Assembly (NCBI GenBank): GCA_017617615.1
Contig: JAFZVV010000022.1
Span: 1 to 64,000 of the forward strand
Direction: 5' to 3'
Length of the DNA: 64,000 nucleotides
DNA from: Prevotella sp.
GTDB lineage: Bacteria > Bacteroidota > Bacteroidia > Bacteroidales > Bacteroidaceae
The translations under genes were made by a program, and so were the position numbers. A model generated the notes under the pieces. That model made no database searches. It was not told where the DNA came from and saw only the letters and a program-made list of their open reading frames with translations. Of the stretch, positions 54,623-63,887 are shown piece after piece; position 1 is the first letter of the stretch, and every line of letters begins with the position of its first letter.

Positions 54623-54651
54623 TATAGTACCTTGCAATACATAGTACTATA
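54623..54651. promoter_or_regulatory. candidate PadR operator (inverted repeat)
   Basis: TATAGTAC (54623-54630) and GTACTATA (54644-54651) are perfect inverted 8-base arms 13 bases apart. They overlap the -33 area of the promoter at 54608, where a dimeric repressor would block polymerase. Confidence 0.6.
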
Positions 54652-54691
54652 AAAATGCTATAATTTAACTTTATTTCACAATTTTGGCCTT

Positions 54692-54745
54692 TTATAGTGC
54701 ATATAGTTCCTATAGTATCTATAGTTCCTATTAGTTCCTATAGTC
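54692..54745. repeat. degenerate 9-bp repeat (TATAGTTCC-type)
   Basis: About six units such as TATAGTTCC and TATAGTATC with small insertions. The unit is almost the same as in the array at 2833. Part of the 373-base gap 54521-54893, which otherwise holds the padR promoter/operator and the M16 promoter. Confidence 0.8.
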
Positions 54746-54826
54746 CCATTTCTCCCCTTTTTACACATTGAATACTTAATTTGTGCAAAAAAAAGAAAAT
54801 AATGACGATATGTCATCGTTTTATAC

Positions 54827-54834
54827 TAACTTTG
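54827..54834 (+). promoter_or_regulatory. -7 element TAACTTTG for the M16 protease gene
   Basis: TAACTTTGCATGG, 59 bases before ATG 54894. Confidence 0.75.
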
Positions 54835-54893
54835 CATGGTTTTATTACGTATACCTATATTTTTAACATATACTTTTATCAACACGTTTCAAC

Positions 54894-57692
54894 ATGACAA
54901 TGAGAAAACTTTTCAGTGCTGCACTATTGCTTCTCTGCATGGTGGTTCAGGCACAGCCCATTCCCGTCGACCCCGACGTGCGGAAAGGGACACTTGACAA
55001 CGGACTGACCTATTACATCCGCCACAACAACTACCCGGAGCATGTGGCCAGTTTCTACATCGCGCAGAAAGTGGGGTCGGTACAGGAGAATGACGACCAG
55101 CGCGGTCTTGCACACCTGCTCGAGCACATGGCGTTCAATGGCACGGAGCACTTCAAGGACAACCAGCTGCAGGAATACCTGCAGTCGATAGGCGTGGAGT
55201 ATGGCAGGAACCTCAATGCCTATACCTCCACCGACCAGACGGTGTATTATATCGAGGATGTGCCCACGGCACGCATCACAGCCCTCGACTCCTGCATGCT
55301 CATCCTCAAAGACTGGTCGAACGGCATCACTCTCGATGAGAAGGCAATCGACCAGGAGCGTGACGTGGTGCACAACGAATACCGCATGCGCATCAAGGGC
55401 ACGCAGAAAATCCTTGAGAACAAGTTGCCGGAACTCTATCCCGGTTCGAAATATGGTGAGCGTTTCCCCATCGGCCTGATGTCGGTCATTGATGGTTGTT
55501 CGCCTGAGACACTCAGGGCATACTACCGCAAGTGGTATCGTCCCGACAACCAGGGCATCATCATCGTAGGTGACATCGATGTAGACCGCACGGAGCAGAA
55601 AATCAAGGAACTCTTCGGTGGCATCAAGGTGCCTGCCAACGCTGCCAAGGTGGAGCCGGTAGAGGTGCCCGACAACAACGAGGGCATCTATCTCGTGGGA
55701 ACGGACAAGGAGCAACAGCTCTCGATGTTCCTGGTGTCGTTGAAGCATGATGCCGTGCCCGATGAGATGAAAGACCAACTCTCCTATTTCATCGTCGATT
55801 ATGCCCGCAGCGTCATTACTGACATGCTCAATATGCGTTTCCAGGAAGAGGCACAGAAACCTGAAAGTGCCATCAACCAGGTCAGCGCATCAGAGGGCAT
55901 GTACCTCGTTTCACGCACCAAAGACGCGTTCACCCTGCAGGTGATGCCCAAAGAGGGGAAAGACCTCGAGGCACTGGCTACCGCTATCCGCGAGGCCAAG
56001 AGGGTGAAGGACTTCGGATTCACCGCTACGGAATATGACCGCGCAAAGGCAGAAATCCTCAGTAGGGTAGAGAAAGCCTACAACAACCGCGAGAAGACAC
56101 GCACCAGCCAGTTCTGCAACCAGTATGTACAGAACTTCATCAACCACGAGCCCATTCCTTCCATCGAACAGGAGTATGAGCTCCTGAACCAGCTCGCTCC
56201 TGTGCTCAGCGTGGATGTCATCAACCAGATTGCAGAGCAGTTCATCAACTTGACCGACACCAATTTCGTGGCTCTCGCGCTCGTGCAAGACGGGAAAGAC
56301 TCTTACACACCCGCAGACATGAAGAAAGTGGTGGAAGGTGTGCGAACAGAGACCCTTGAGGCATATGTAGACAACGTGAAGCAGGAACCGCTCATGAGCG
56401 AGATGCCCGCCAAGGGAAGCATCGTGAGCGAGACCTCCAACGCCACACTCGGATTCAAGCAACTCACCCTCTCCAATGGAGCTAAGGTGATGCTCAAGCA
56501 TACCGACTTCAATGCCGATGAGATTTTGCTCCTCGCCGTGTCTGAAGGTGGAGCGTCACTCTTTGGAAAAGACGACGCCCTGACACTGCAGCTTGCCAGT
56601 ATCTTCCTCTCGCAGAGCGCTGTGGGCAATTTCATGGTCAACGACCTGCAGAAGGCGCTCTCAGGAAAACAGGTGAGCACCTCTTTTAATGTACAGAACT
56701 ACAGGCACTCTTTCAATGGCTCATCCACGCCGAAAGACCTCGAGACCCTGATGCAGCTCACCTACCTCAGCTTCACCAACCTCAACAAAGACGAGAATGC
56801 ATTCAACAACTATCGCAACTTGCTCGTCACACAACTCAAGAACATCAGCCTCAACAGCAGCGTGGTATTCCAAGACTCCCTGATGAGTACCGTCATGGGC
56901 GGTAACCCGCTGTTCAGGATTCCGACGGCAGAGCAGGTGGAGAACACGAGCTGCGACAGGCTCATCGAGATGGCACACCAGCTCTATGGCAATGCAGCCA
57001 ACTTCAACTTCATCTTCGTGGGCAACTTCGACGAGGCACAGCTCCGCGAGTATATCGAACAGTATATCGCATCGCTGCCATCCACAGGTAAGGCCGACTT
57101 CACCGGAAAGGAATTGCGTACGTTTGTCAATGGAAGTCTCTCCAACAACTTCACGAAGAAGATGGAGAACCCACAGGCAGAGGCCGCAGAGGTATGGCGC
57201 TCGAAAGCACTGAAATACAATCAGACGAACAACGTCTTGGCCGACTATGCCGGAAGGATTCTCGATATGGCTTACAACCGTGAGATTCGCGAGAATATGT
57301 CGGCTGCATACCATGCAGGGGCATCGTGCGATGTCGACAATGATGGACCATGCTCCTATATCACCATCCAGGGTACAGCCCAGCTCAACCCAGAGAAGGC
57401 TGCTGCAGCCATACCTGAATTCATCAAGGGTATGAACGCTACCGTGAAGGCTCCCAATGAGGAAGACATGGGCAAGGTGAAGCAGATTCTCCTCAAACAG
57501 GCAGATGTCGACGCTTCTACCAACAGATACTGGCTCACCGTGCTCAACCGTTTCAATACCTATGGTGTGGATATCCACTCCAACTACAAGAGCATCGTGG
57601 AGAGCGTCACTCCGAAACAGGTGTCGAACTTCCTCAAGAAGGTGATACTGAAGTCGAAGAACCACGCGCAAGTGGTGATGATGCCGGAATAA
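54894..57692 (+). CDS. M16 (pitrilysin-type) zinc metalloprotease, secreted
   Basis: 932 residues, signal peptide (MRKLFSAALLLLCMVVQAQ). The inverted zinc motif HxxEH is present as HLLEH (His74, Glu77, His78) with the distal glutamate in IDQERDVVHNEYRMR (~155). A second, catalytically silent M16 half follows (~485-932), including TLSNGAKVMLKHTDFNADEI. The length and two-half layout match the ~100-kDa periplasmic M16 peptidases of Bacteroidota, which degrade peptides. ATG 54894 is followed by a second ATG at 54900 that would also serve. The following lipoprotein gene is 30 bases on. Confidence 0.94.
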   Translation: MTMRKLFSAALLLLCMVVQAQPIPVDPDVRKGTLDNGLTYYIRHNNYPEHVASFYIAQKVGSVQENDDQRGLAHLLEHMAFNGTEHFKDNQLQEYLQSIGVEYGRNLNAYTSTDQTVYYIEDVPTARITALDSCMLILKDWSNGITLDEKAIDQERDVVHNEYRMRIKGTQKILENKLPELYPGSKYGERFPIGLMSVIDGCSPETLRAYYRKWYRPDNQGIIIVGDIDVDRTEQKIKELFGGIKVPANAAKVEPVEVPDNNEGIYLVGTDKEQQLSMFLVSLKHDAVPDEMKDQLSYFIVDYARSVITDMLNMRFQEEAQKPESAINQVSASEGMYLVSRTKDAFTLQVMPKEGKDLEALATAIREAKRVKDFGFTATEYDRAKAEILSRVEKAYNNREKTRTSQFCNQYVQNFINHEPIPSIEQEYELLNQLAPVLSVDVINQIAEQFINLTDTNFVALALVQDGKDSYTPADMKKVVEGVRTETLEAYVDNVKQEPLMSEMPAKGSIVSETSNATLGFKQLTLSNGAKVMLKHTDFNADEILLLAVSEGGASLFGKDDALTLQLASIFLSQSAVGNFMVNDLQKALSGKQVSTSFNVQNYRHSFNGSSTPKDLETLMQLTYLSFTNLNKDENAFNNYRNLLVTQLKNISLNSSVVFQDSLMSTVMGGNPLFRIPTAEQVENTSCDRLIEMAHQLYGNAANFNFIFVGNFDEAQLREYIEQYIASLPSTGKADFTGKELRTFVNGSLSNNFTKKMENPQAEAAEVWRSKALKYNQTNNVLADYAGRILDMAYNREIRENMSAAYHAGASCDVDNDGPCSYITIQGTAQLNPEKAAAAIPEFIKGMNATVKAPNEEDMGKVKQILLKQADVDASTNRYWLTVLNRFNTYGVDIHSNYKSIVESVTPKQVSNFLKKVILKSKNHAQVVMMPE

Positions 57693-57722
57693 ACCTTATT
57701 CGTCATAAAACGTTTTTCAAAG

Positions 57723-58520
57723 ATGAAGATAATGAAACACACCCTTGGCTTGATGCTGTTGCTGGCAGTTGTCGGTTTGATGATGGCATGTAGCAAAACA
57801 GCTAAAGAAGACGCATCTGATGAGACTACCGAGCAGAAGGCTGCACCTGCCGATGAGGCTGCAAAGATAGACAGCGTATCCATGGCAGAGGAAGTTGAAG
57901 CAGCGGTTGCCGAAGAGGAGATGGAAGGGCAGGATGGAACGGAAATGAACAGAATGGCGGGTAATTGGAATAAGCTGCCACTCACCGTCTATCCCACAGC
58001 AGAGAAAGCCAATATCCAAGACTTCGCCAAGGCATTCTGTCGGCAGTATAACAAGTACTTGCCCAACGTGAGAATCCTGAAGTTCGTCGGCGACCCGAAG
58101 AAGTTCAACCAGGATGCCGAACACTGCTTTGTCACCAGCGACATTCCCAATGGATTCCTCAGACTGGGGATGGCAAACCAATACGACCAGTTCACGGAGA
58201 TGTGCTACTGGAAACGTCCGAACGGCCACTCACTCGTGGGGACTTACATGCGTCACGAAACAGAGGGCGACTTCTCGGAATCGGCATTCATGTTCTATGA
58301 CTACGACCCGGCAACCAAGGTGATGACACCCGACATGGAGGTCTATGGCATCGTGGAGAAAGCCGTGCAGGAGGGTAACTTCGACGACTACATCCTGCGA
58401 CTGCCCCAGAAAGGAAAGGACATCGAACTGTCGATGTACAAAGACAATGGCGACGGCGGATGCGAACCTACTGAATGGATGCTGAAATGGACAGGCAACT
58501 CATTCAAGTTGGTCAAGTAA
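57723..58520 (+). CDS. lipoprotein of unknown function
   Basis: 265 residues. Signal and lipobox LGLMLLLAVVGLMMAC, then an acidic alanine/glutamate spacer (~30-75) and a globular domain (~80-265) with YLPNVRILKFVGDPKKFNQD, EMCYWKRPNGHSLVGTYMRH and YKDNGDGGCEPTEWMLKWTG. I do not recognise the domain. It is probably co-transcribed with the M16 protease and both would be in the periplasm, so it may be a substrate-binding or regulatory partner (inference). Confidence 0.75.
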   Translation: MKIMKHTLGLMLLLAVVGLMMACSKTAKEDASDETTEQKAAPADEAAKIDSVSMAEEVEAAVAEEEMEGQDGTEMNRMAGNWNKLPLTVYPTAEKANIQDFAKAFCRQYNKYLPNVRILKFVGDPKKFNQDAEHCFVTSDIPNGFLRLGMANQYDQFTEMCYWKRPNGHSLVGTYMRHETEGDFSESAFMFYDYDPATKVMTPDMEVYGIVEKAVQEGNFDDYILRLPQKGKDIELSMYKDNGDGGCEPTEWMLKWTGNSFKLVK

Positions 58521-58540
58521 TCGCTTGAACGCATTTATAG

Positions 58541-58573
58541 AAGAGACGTCACACGGTGGCGTCTCTTTTTTTC
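58541..58573 (+). terminator. intrinsic terminator of the M16-lipoprotein unit
   Basis: AAGAGACG / CGTCTCTT stem with an 11-base loop and a seven-T run. Confidence 0.88.
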
Positions 58574-59226
58574 GCTCGCTTATTCGTCCTTTGGGCTGCG
58601 CCCGAAGGTACTGCGCTATCATATAACAAAATTGTAAAATGCTTATAATCTGCAAAATAAATTTTGTTATTATCTCTTCGTTTTTGGGGGTGTAAGCCCC
58701 CGAATCGTTACTTCCATATAACAAAGTTGGAGTGAAAGCGGGCGAAGCCCGCACAAATAATCGCAACTCTGTTGCGTAGGGAATCTCCCTGCGACCTACC
58801 TTCGGGAGCAGTACCTTAATGACCGAGCCCGAGTAGGGCGGTTGAGCCTCCGCCCTGGAGAGGGCGGGGGACGGGGGGTGGGTTGAAGCCTCTCCTTAGG
58901 ACAAGGAGAGGTTGGAGTGGTTGTGACCCCCAAGCCGCAGGCTTGGCAAAAACGTTATTCGGGGCTTCATTTTGTGTGTTGCCCAATTCGTTACTCGGAA
59001 AACTAAAAAAAAACTGCGATTTGTTTTGCTTTCCGCTCGCTTATTCGTCCTTTGCCGCTCCGCAGCGAAGGTACTTACGCTCGGGAAAGCAAAAAAAACT
59101 GCGATTTGTTTTGCTTTCCGCTCGCTTATTCGTCCTTTGGGCTTCGCCCGAAGGTACTGCGCTCGGAAAACCAAAATATTTTTCTATTCTTTTGGATTTT
59201 CGCTCGCTTATTCGTACCTTTGCACC
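58574..59226. repeat. promoter-like repeat family, locus 3 (4 units) with other hairpins
   Basis: Units begin CGCTCGCTTATTCGT at about 58575, 59034, 59114 and 59201. The first three continue CCTTTGGGC or CCTTTGCCG into a GC hairpin and CGAAGGTACT. The last continues ACCTTTGCACC, a working TAnnTTTG. Between units 1 and 2 lie a hairpin CCTCTCCTTAGGACAAGGAGAGG (58890-58912) and a GC-rich GGAGAGGGCGGGGGACGGGG stretch. Units 2 and 3 also share an upstream AAAAAACTGCGATTTGTTTTG. No gene is supported in this 784-base gap. Confidence 0.85.
59215..59222 (+). promoter_or_regulatory. -7 element TACCTTTG for ileS
   Basis: TACCTTTGCACC at the end of the last repeat unit. Expected start near 59229, leaving a leader of about 75 bases to the ATG at 59305. 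Confidence 0.8.
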
Positions 59227-59304
59227 TTAAAAATAGAGTGCCCTTTCCCAATGAGGTTTGAGGATGGCATTTTTGGAGAAAATCATTTTATCGATAAAAG
59301 AAAT

Positions 59305-62300
59305 ATGGCCAAGAAATTTGCAGAGTACAAAGGTCTCAACCTGACCGAAGTCAACAATTCCATCCTTCAGGAATGGAAAAAGAACGATGTCTTCACAAGG
59401 TCTGTCAAAGAGCGCGAGGGATACCCCGAATTCGTGTTCTATGAAGGACCGCCATCTGCCAACGGCCACCCGGGAATCCATCACGTACTCGCACGTACCA
59501 TCAAAGATACTTTCAACCGCTACAAGACGATGAAAGGCTTCCAGGTGAAGAGAAAAGCGGGATGGGACACGCATGGACTGCCCGTGGAACTGGGCGTGGA
59601 GAAAGAACTCGACATCACCAAGGCTGATATCGACAACCACGACAGTCCCAAGTATATCTCCATAGAAGACTATAACCAGCGGTGCCGCGAAAACGTCATG
59701 ATGTTCACCTCGGAGTGGGACGACCTCACCGAGAAAATCGGATATTGGGTAGACCTCAACGATCCCTATATCACCTACGACAACAAATACATCGAGACGC
59801 TGTGGTGGCTGCTCAAGCAGTTCTATGATAAAGACCTGCTCTATAAGGGATATACCATACAGCCCTACTCGCCTGCCGCAGGAACGGGTCTCTCGAGTCA
59901 TGAACTCAACCAACCCGGATGCTACCGTGACGTGAAGGACACGACCGTCACGGCACAGTTTGCCATGAAGAACCCCAAACCCGAGATGACGGAATGGGGA
60001 AAGCCATACTTCATCGCATGGACGACGACACCATGGACGCTCGCCGCAAACTCCGCACTCTGCGTGGGGCCGAAGATTGACTATGTGGCCGTACAGACCT
60101 ACAACCCCTATACCGCAGAGCCGGTGACACTCGTCATGGCAGAGGCCAGGACATCTGCTTACCTCAACGAGAAAGGACGCGATGCCAACCTCCTCGATTA
60201 CAAGAAAGGCGACAAGGTGATTCCATGGACCATCGTGGCACGCTACAAAGGTACCGACCTCGTGGGGATGGAGTACGAGCAACTCATGCCCATGGTGAAA
60301 CCGCTCACTGATGGAGCCTTCCGCGTCATCCCCGGTGATTACGTCACCACAGAGGATGGTACGGGTATCGTGCACATCGCACCCAACTTCGGTGCCGACG
60401 ATGCCCTCGTGGCCAAGAAGGCCGGTGTTCCGCCCATCGTCATGATCGACAAGAAAGGACATGAGCGCCCCGTCGTTGACCTTCAGGGAAAATACTTCCT
60501 CACCGAAGACCTCGATCCCGACTTCGTGGCCAACCATATCGACGACGCGCTGTGGCAACGTTATGCCGGACGCTATGTGAAGAATGCCTATGATGAAAGC
60601 CTCGCTCCTGATGCCGAGACCCTCGATATCTCCATCTGTATGGACTTGAAGGCAGAAAACAAGGCTTTCAAGATTGAGAAACATACCCATAACTACCCAC
60701 ACTGCTGGCGTACCGACAAACCGGTGCTCTACTACCCGCTCGACAGCTGGTTCATCCGCAGCACGGCATGTAAAGAGCGCATGGCAGAACTCAACCATCG
60801 TATCAACTGGAAACCGGAGTCGACAGGAACAGGACGCTTCGGCAACTGGCTTGACAACCTCAACGACTGGAACCTCAGCCGTAGCCGCTTCTGGGGTACG
60901 CCACTGCCCATCTGGCGCAATGAGGACGATGGCGAGACCATCTGCATCGGGTCGCTGCAACAGCTCTACGATGAGATAGAGAAGGCTGTTGAGGCAGGTG
61001 TGATGAGCGAGAATCCACTGAAGAAGAAGGGTTTCGTGCCCGGTGACTATTCCCAGGAGAACTACGACCGCATCGACATGCATAGGCCTTACGTAGACCA
61101 GATTACCCTCGTGAGTTCTACAGGGAAACCCATGCGACGCGAGACCGACCTCATCGACGTGTGGTTCGACTCAGGGTCGATGCCCTACGCACAGGCACAC
61201 TACCCCTTCGAGAATGCAGAGGCTGTGGACAAGGGTAAGGCCTTCCCTGCCGACTTCATCAGCGAGGGAGTGGACCAGACGCGTGGATGGTTCTTCACCC
61301 TCCATGCCATTGCCACGATGATCTTCGACAACGTGGCATTCAAGAATGTGGTGTCCACCGGACTGGTGCTCGACGCCAAAGGCAACAAGATGAGCAAACG
61401 ACTCGGCAATGCTGTTGACCCCTTCGACTGCATCGAGAAATATGGTGCCGATGCCCTTCGTTTCTATATGATGACCAACTCGCAGCCTTGGGACAACCTG
61501 AAGTTCGACCCAGAGGGAGTGGACGAGGTGAGACGCAAGTTCTTTGGGACGCTCTACAACACATATTCCTTCTTCGCGCTTTATGCCAACGTCGACGGAT
61601 TCGACTATTCGCAACCCGACGTGCCCATCGAGGACAGACCGGAGAGCGACAGGTGGATTCTCTCGAAACTCAACTCTCTGGTAAAGGTCGTAGACGAGAG
61701 CCTCGACGACTATGAGCCGACAAGGGCAGGAAGGATGATCGACGAGTTCGTGTGCGACAACCTCTCCAACTGGTATGTGCGAATCAACCGCAAACGCTTC
61801 TGGGGAAAGGATATGGACAACGACAAACTCGCTGCCTTCCAGACTCTTTATACCTGTCTCGAAACGGTGGCAAAACTCATTGCACCCTTCGCACCCTTCT
61901 ATGCCGACCGGCTCTACCTTGACCTCGCAACAGCTACGGGAAGGGCAACCGCCGACAGCGTGCACCTCGAGAAATTCCCCACCGCCGATGGCTATGAGGA
62001 TACCGAACTCGAGGCACAGATGGAACTGTCGCAGAAAATCTCCTCCATGGTGCTTGCCCTCAGAAGGAAGGTGAACATCAAGGTGAAGCAACCCCTACAG
62101 CGTATCATGATTCCTGCCGTCGACGCCCTGCAGCGACAGCGCATTGATGCGGTGGCAGAGACCATCCTCAACGAGGTGAACGTAAAACAGCTTGATTTCG
62201 CTGAAGAAGAGGGACTGCTCGTGAAGAAAGTGAAATGCAACTTCCGCACGATGGGAAAGAAATACGGGAAACTGATGAAGGGCGTGGCGGCTGCCATGGG

Positions 62301-62745
62301 CTCGCTCGACCAGAAACAGATTTCGCAGCTCGAGAATGAAGGAAAACTGCAAATCGTTGTAGAAGGACAGACCCTCGACATTGATGCCGCCGACGTGGAA
62401 ATCATCAGCGAAGACATTCCCGGATGGCTCGTTACCAACGAGGGGAACCTCACTGTAGCCCTTGAGGTGCAACTCACCGACTCGCTGAGGAAAGAAGGTC
62501 TGGCACGTGAACTGATCAACCGCATACAGAACATCAGAAAGGACAGTGGACTGGAGATAACCGACCGCATCAACGTCACCATAGAGCCTTGCAAGGCACT
62601 GCAGGAGGCGTGCGAAGAGTTCGGCGACTTCGTCATGACTCAGGTGCTCGCCGACTCCATCGCCTTCGAGCAGAATGATGGCAGCGAAGTGGCATTCGAT
62701 GATGTGACTCTCAAGATAAAAGTGGAAAAAACAAAAAAATCTTAA
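59305..62745 (+). CDS. ileS: isoleucyl-tRNA synthetase
   Basis: 1146 residues from ATG 59305 (MAKKFAEYKGLNLTEVNNSI). An open frame extends upstream to 58972, but that part only translates the repeat region and lies before the promoter. Class I motifs: PPSANGHPGIHHVLARTIKD (HIGH site), WDTHGLPVELGVEKEL, the editing domain with TTPWTLAANSALCV and TEDGTGIVHIAPNFGADDA, and GNKMSKRLGN (KMSKS loop). The length, beyond the ~940 of E. coli, and the C-terminal extension resemble the eukaryote-like, mupirocin-insensitive IleS type; that is an inference by length and motif, not tested. A DksA-like gene and lspA follow. Confidence 0.95.
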   Translation: MAKKFAEYKGLNLTEVNNSILQEWKKNDVFTRSVKEREGYPEFVFYEGPPSANGHPGIHHVLARTIKDTFNRYKTMKGFQVKRKAGWDTHGLPVELGVEKELDITKADIDNHDSPKYISIEDYNQRCRENVMMFTSEWDDLTEKIGYWVDLNDPYITYDNKYIETLWWLLKQFYDKDLLYKGYTIQPYSPAAGTGLSSHELNQPGCYRDVKDTTVTAQFAMKNPKPEMTEWGKPYFIAWTTTPWTLAANSALCVGPKIDYVAVQTYNPYTAEPVTLVMAEARTSAYLNEKGRDANLLDYKKGDKVIPWTIVARYKGTDLVGMEYEQLMPMVKPLTDGAFRVIPGDYVTTEDGTGIVHIAPNFGADDALVAKKAGVPPIVMIDKKGHERPVVDLQGKYFLTEDLDPDFVANHIDDALWQRYAGRYVKNAYDESLAPDAETLDISICMDLKAENKAFKIEKHTHNYPHCWRTDKPVLYYPLDSWFIRSTACKERMAELNHRINWKPESTGTGRFGNWLDNLNDWNLSRSRFWGTPLPIWRNEDDGETICIGSLQQLYDEIEKAVEAGVMSENPLKKKGFVPGDYSQENYDRIDMHRPYVDQITLVSSTGKPMRRETDLIDVWFDSGSMPYAQAHYPFENAEAVDKGKAFPADFISEGVDQTRGWFFTLHAIATMIFDNVAFKNVVSTGLVLDAKGNKMSKRLGNAVDPFDCIEKYGADALRFYMMTNSQPWDNLKFDPEGVDEVRRKFFGTLYNTYSFFALYANVDGFDYSQPDVPIEDRPESDRWILSKLNSLVKVVDESLDDYEPTRAGRMIDEFVCDNLSNWYVRINRKRFWGKDMDNDKLAAFQTLYTCLETVAKLIAPFAPFYADRLYLDLATATGRATADSVHLEKFPTADGYEDTELEAQMELSQKISSMVLALRRKVNIKVKQPLQRIMIPAVDALQRQRIDAVAETILNEVNVKQLDFAEEEGLLVKKVKCNFRTMGKKYGKLMKGVAAAMGSLDQKQISQLENEGKLQIVVEGQTLDIDAADVEIISEDIPGWLVTNEGNLTVALEVQLTDSLRKEGLARELINRIQNIRKDSGLEITDRINVTIEPCKALQEACEEFGDFVMTQVLADSIAFEQNDGSEVAFDDVTLKIKVEKTKKS

Positions 62746-62810
62746 TCCTGCATGCCCCAAGAGGGGAAACATGTTTTCCCCAGTGGGCATTAACTAAAAA
62801 AATTGCTATT

Positions 62811-63194
62811 ATGGCTGAGAAAAAACGCTACAGCGACGAAGAACTCGAGGAGTTCCGCGCAATCATCAACGAAAAACTCAAACTGGCCTATAACGACTAC
62901 AATCAAATGATGAAGCAGCTCATGAACGCCGACGGCAACGACGTCGACGACACCTCGCCCACCTATAAGGTGCTCGAGGAGGGCAGTGCCACACAAAGTA
63001 AGGAAGAATTGGTGCAGTTGGCAAGCCGGCAGCAGAAATTCATCCAGGGACTCGAGGCTGCCATCGTGCGCATTGAGAACAAGACCTATGGCATCGACCG
63101 TATCACGGGAGAACTCATACCCAAAGAGCGACTCCGTGCCGTACCTCATGCCACTCTCAGCGTGCAGTCGAAAATAGCACGCAAGAAATTCTGA
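62811..63194 (+). CDS. DksA/TraR-family protein without zinc cysteines
   Basis: 127 residues. A coiled-coil N-terminal half (YSDEELEEFRAIINEKLKLA, DYNQMMKQLMN) is followed by the DksA zinc-finger-like region YGIDRITGELIPKERLRAVP HATLSV. Here the positions of the four DksA cysteines are Ile/Asp, Thr, Ser and Ser, and the protein has no cysteine at all. Such proteins may act on RNA polymerase through the secondary channel as zinc-free variants. It sits 65 bases after ileS and overlaps lspA by one base (TGATG), the usual ileS-dksA-lspA order. Confidence 0.85.
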   Translation: MAEKKRYSDEELEEFRAIINEKLKLAYNDYNQMMKQLMNADGNDVDDTSPTYKVLEEGSATQSKEELVQLASRQQKFIQGLEAAIVRIENKTYGIDRITGELIPKERLRAVPHATLSVQSKIARKKF

Positions 63195-63871
63195 TGGCCA
63201 CCTTCTTCCGTTCCGCAAAAGGATGGGTTGCCCTCTTGTTGGTCATCCTCATCCTCGTCATCGACCAGATTGTGAAGATCGAGGTCAAGACTACCATGTG
63301 TCTCCACGAGTCGATAAGAGTTACCGACTGGTTCTATATCTCTTTCGTGGAGAACAATGGTATGGCCTATGGCATGACTTTCATCAACAAACTCGTGCTC
63401 ACCTTCTTCCGTATGGCGGCAATAGCAGTCATCGCGGTGTACCTCTACCGTCAGGTGAGGAAAAATGCGAGATGGGTGTATGTGGTGTGCCTCGCGCTCG
63501 TCATGGCAGGGGCTGCCGGAAACCTCATCGACTGCATCGCTTACGGACAGATTTTCACGGCTTCCACTTCCGACACCGTCGCACACTTCGTGCCGTGGGG
63601 GCAAGGTTATGAAGAGGTGTTCAGGGGAAGGGTGGTCGACATGCTCTATTTTCCGCTCTTCGAGACCGACTTGCCACAATGGTTGCCGATATGGGGAGGA
63701 GAACACTATATCTTCTTCAGTCCGGTGTTCAATATCGCCGACTCGTGCATCACCACGGGAGTCATCACACTGCTCCTCTTTTGCAGGAAGGAACTGGCTA
63801 CCATCTCGTTGTCAAAGAAGGACGAGGAAACCGGTACGTCGGAGGGTGATGGCAACACCACAGAATCATAA
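63194..63871 (+). CDS. lspA: lipoprotein signal peptidase
   Basis: 225 residues, four transmembrane helices. Conserved segments: ISFVENNGMAYGM (near 48), AGAAGNLIDCIAYG and the second catalytic-aspartate motif FSPVFNIADSCITTGV. The aspartates of NLIDC and NIADS form the aspartyl dyad. It is longer than the ~165-residue enzyme because of a loop insertion between the motifs (FRGRVVDMLYFPLFETDLPQ region) and an acidic C-terminal tail, both common in Bacteroidota. It matures the many lipoproteins predicted in this window. Confidence 0.94.
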   Translation: MATFFRSAKGWVALLLVILILVIDQIVKIEVKTTMCLHESIRVTDWFYISFVENNGMAYGMTFINKLVLTFFRMAAIAVIAVYLYRQVRKNARWVYVVCLALVMAGAAGNLIDCIAYGQIFTASTSDTVAHFVPWGQGYEEVFRGRVVDMLYFPLFETDLPQWLPIWGGEHYIFFSPVFNIADSCITTGVITLLLFCRKELATISLSKKDEETGTSEGDGNTTES

Positions 63872-63887
63872 CTCACCCGCCCATCAT

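Noticed and set aside
58972..59304. N-terminal extension of IleS by 111 codons
   Set aside because: It reads through the repeat units and lies upstream of the promoter at 59215; the family N-terminus begins at 59305.
59227..61083. 618-codon minus-strand frame in ileS
   Set aside because: Antisense shadow of the synthetase gene.
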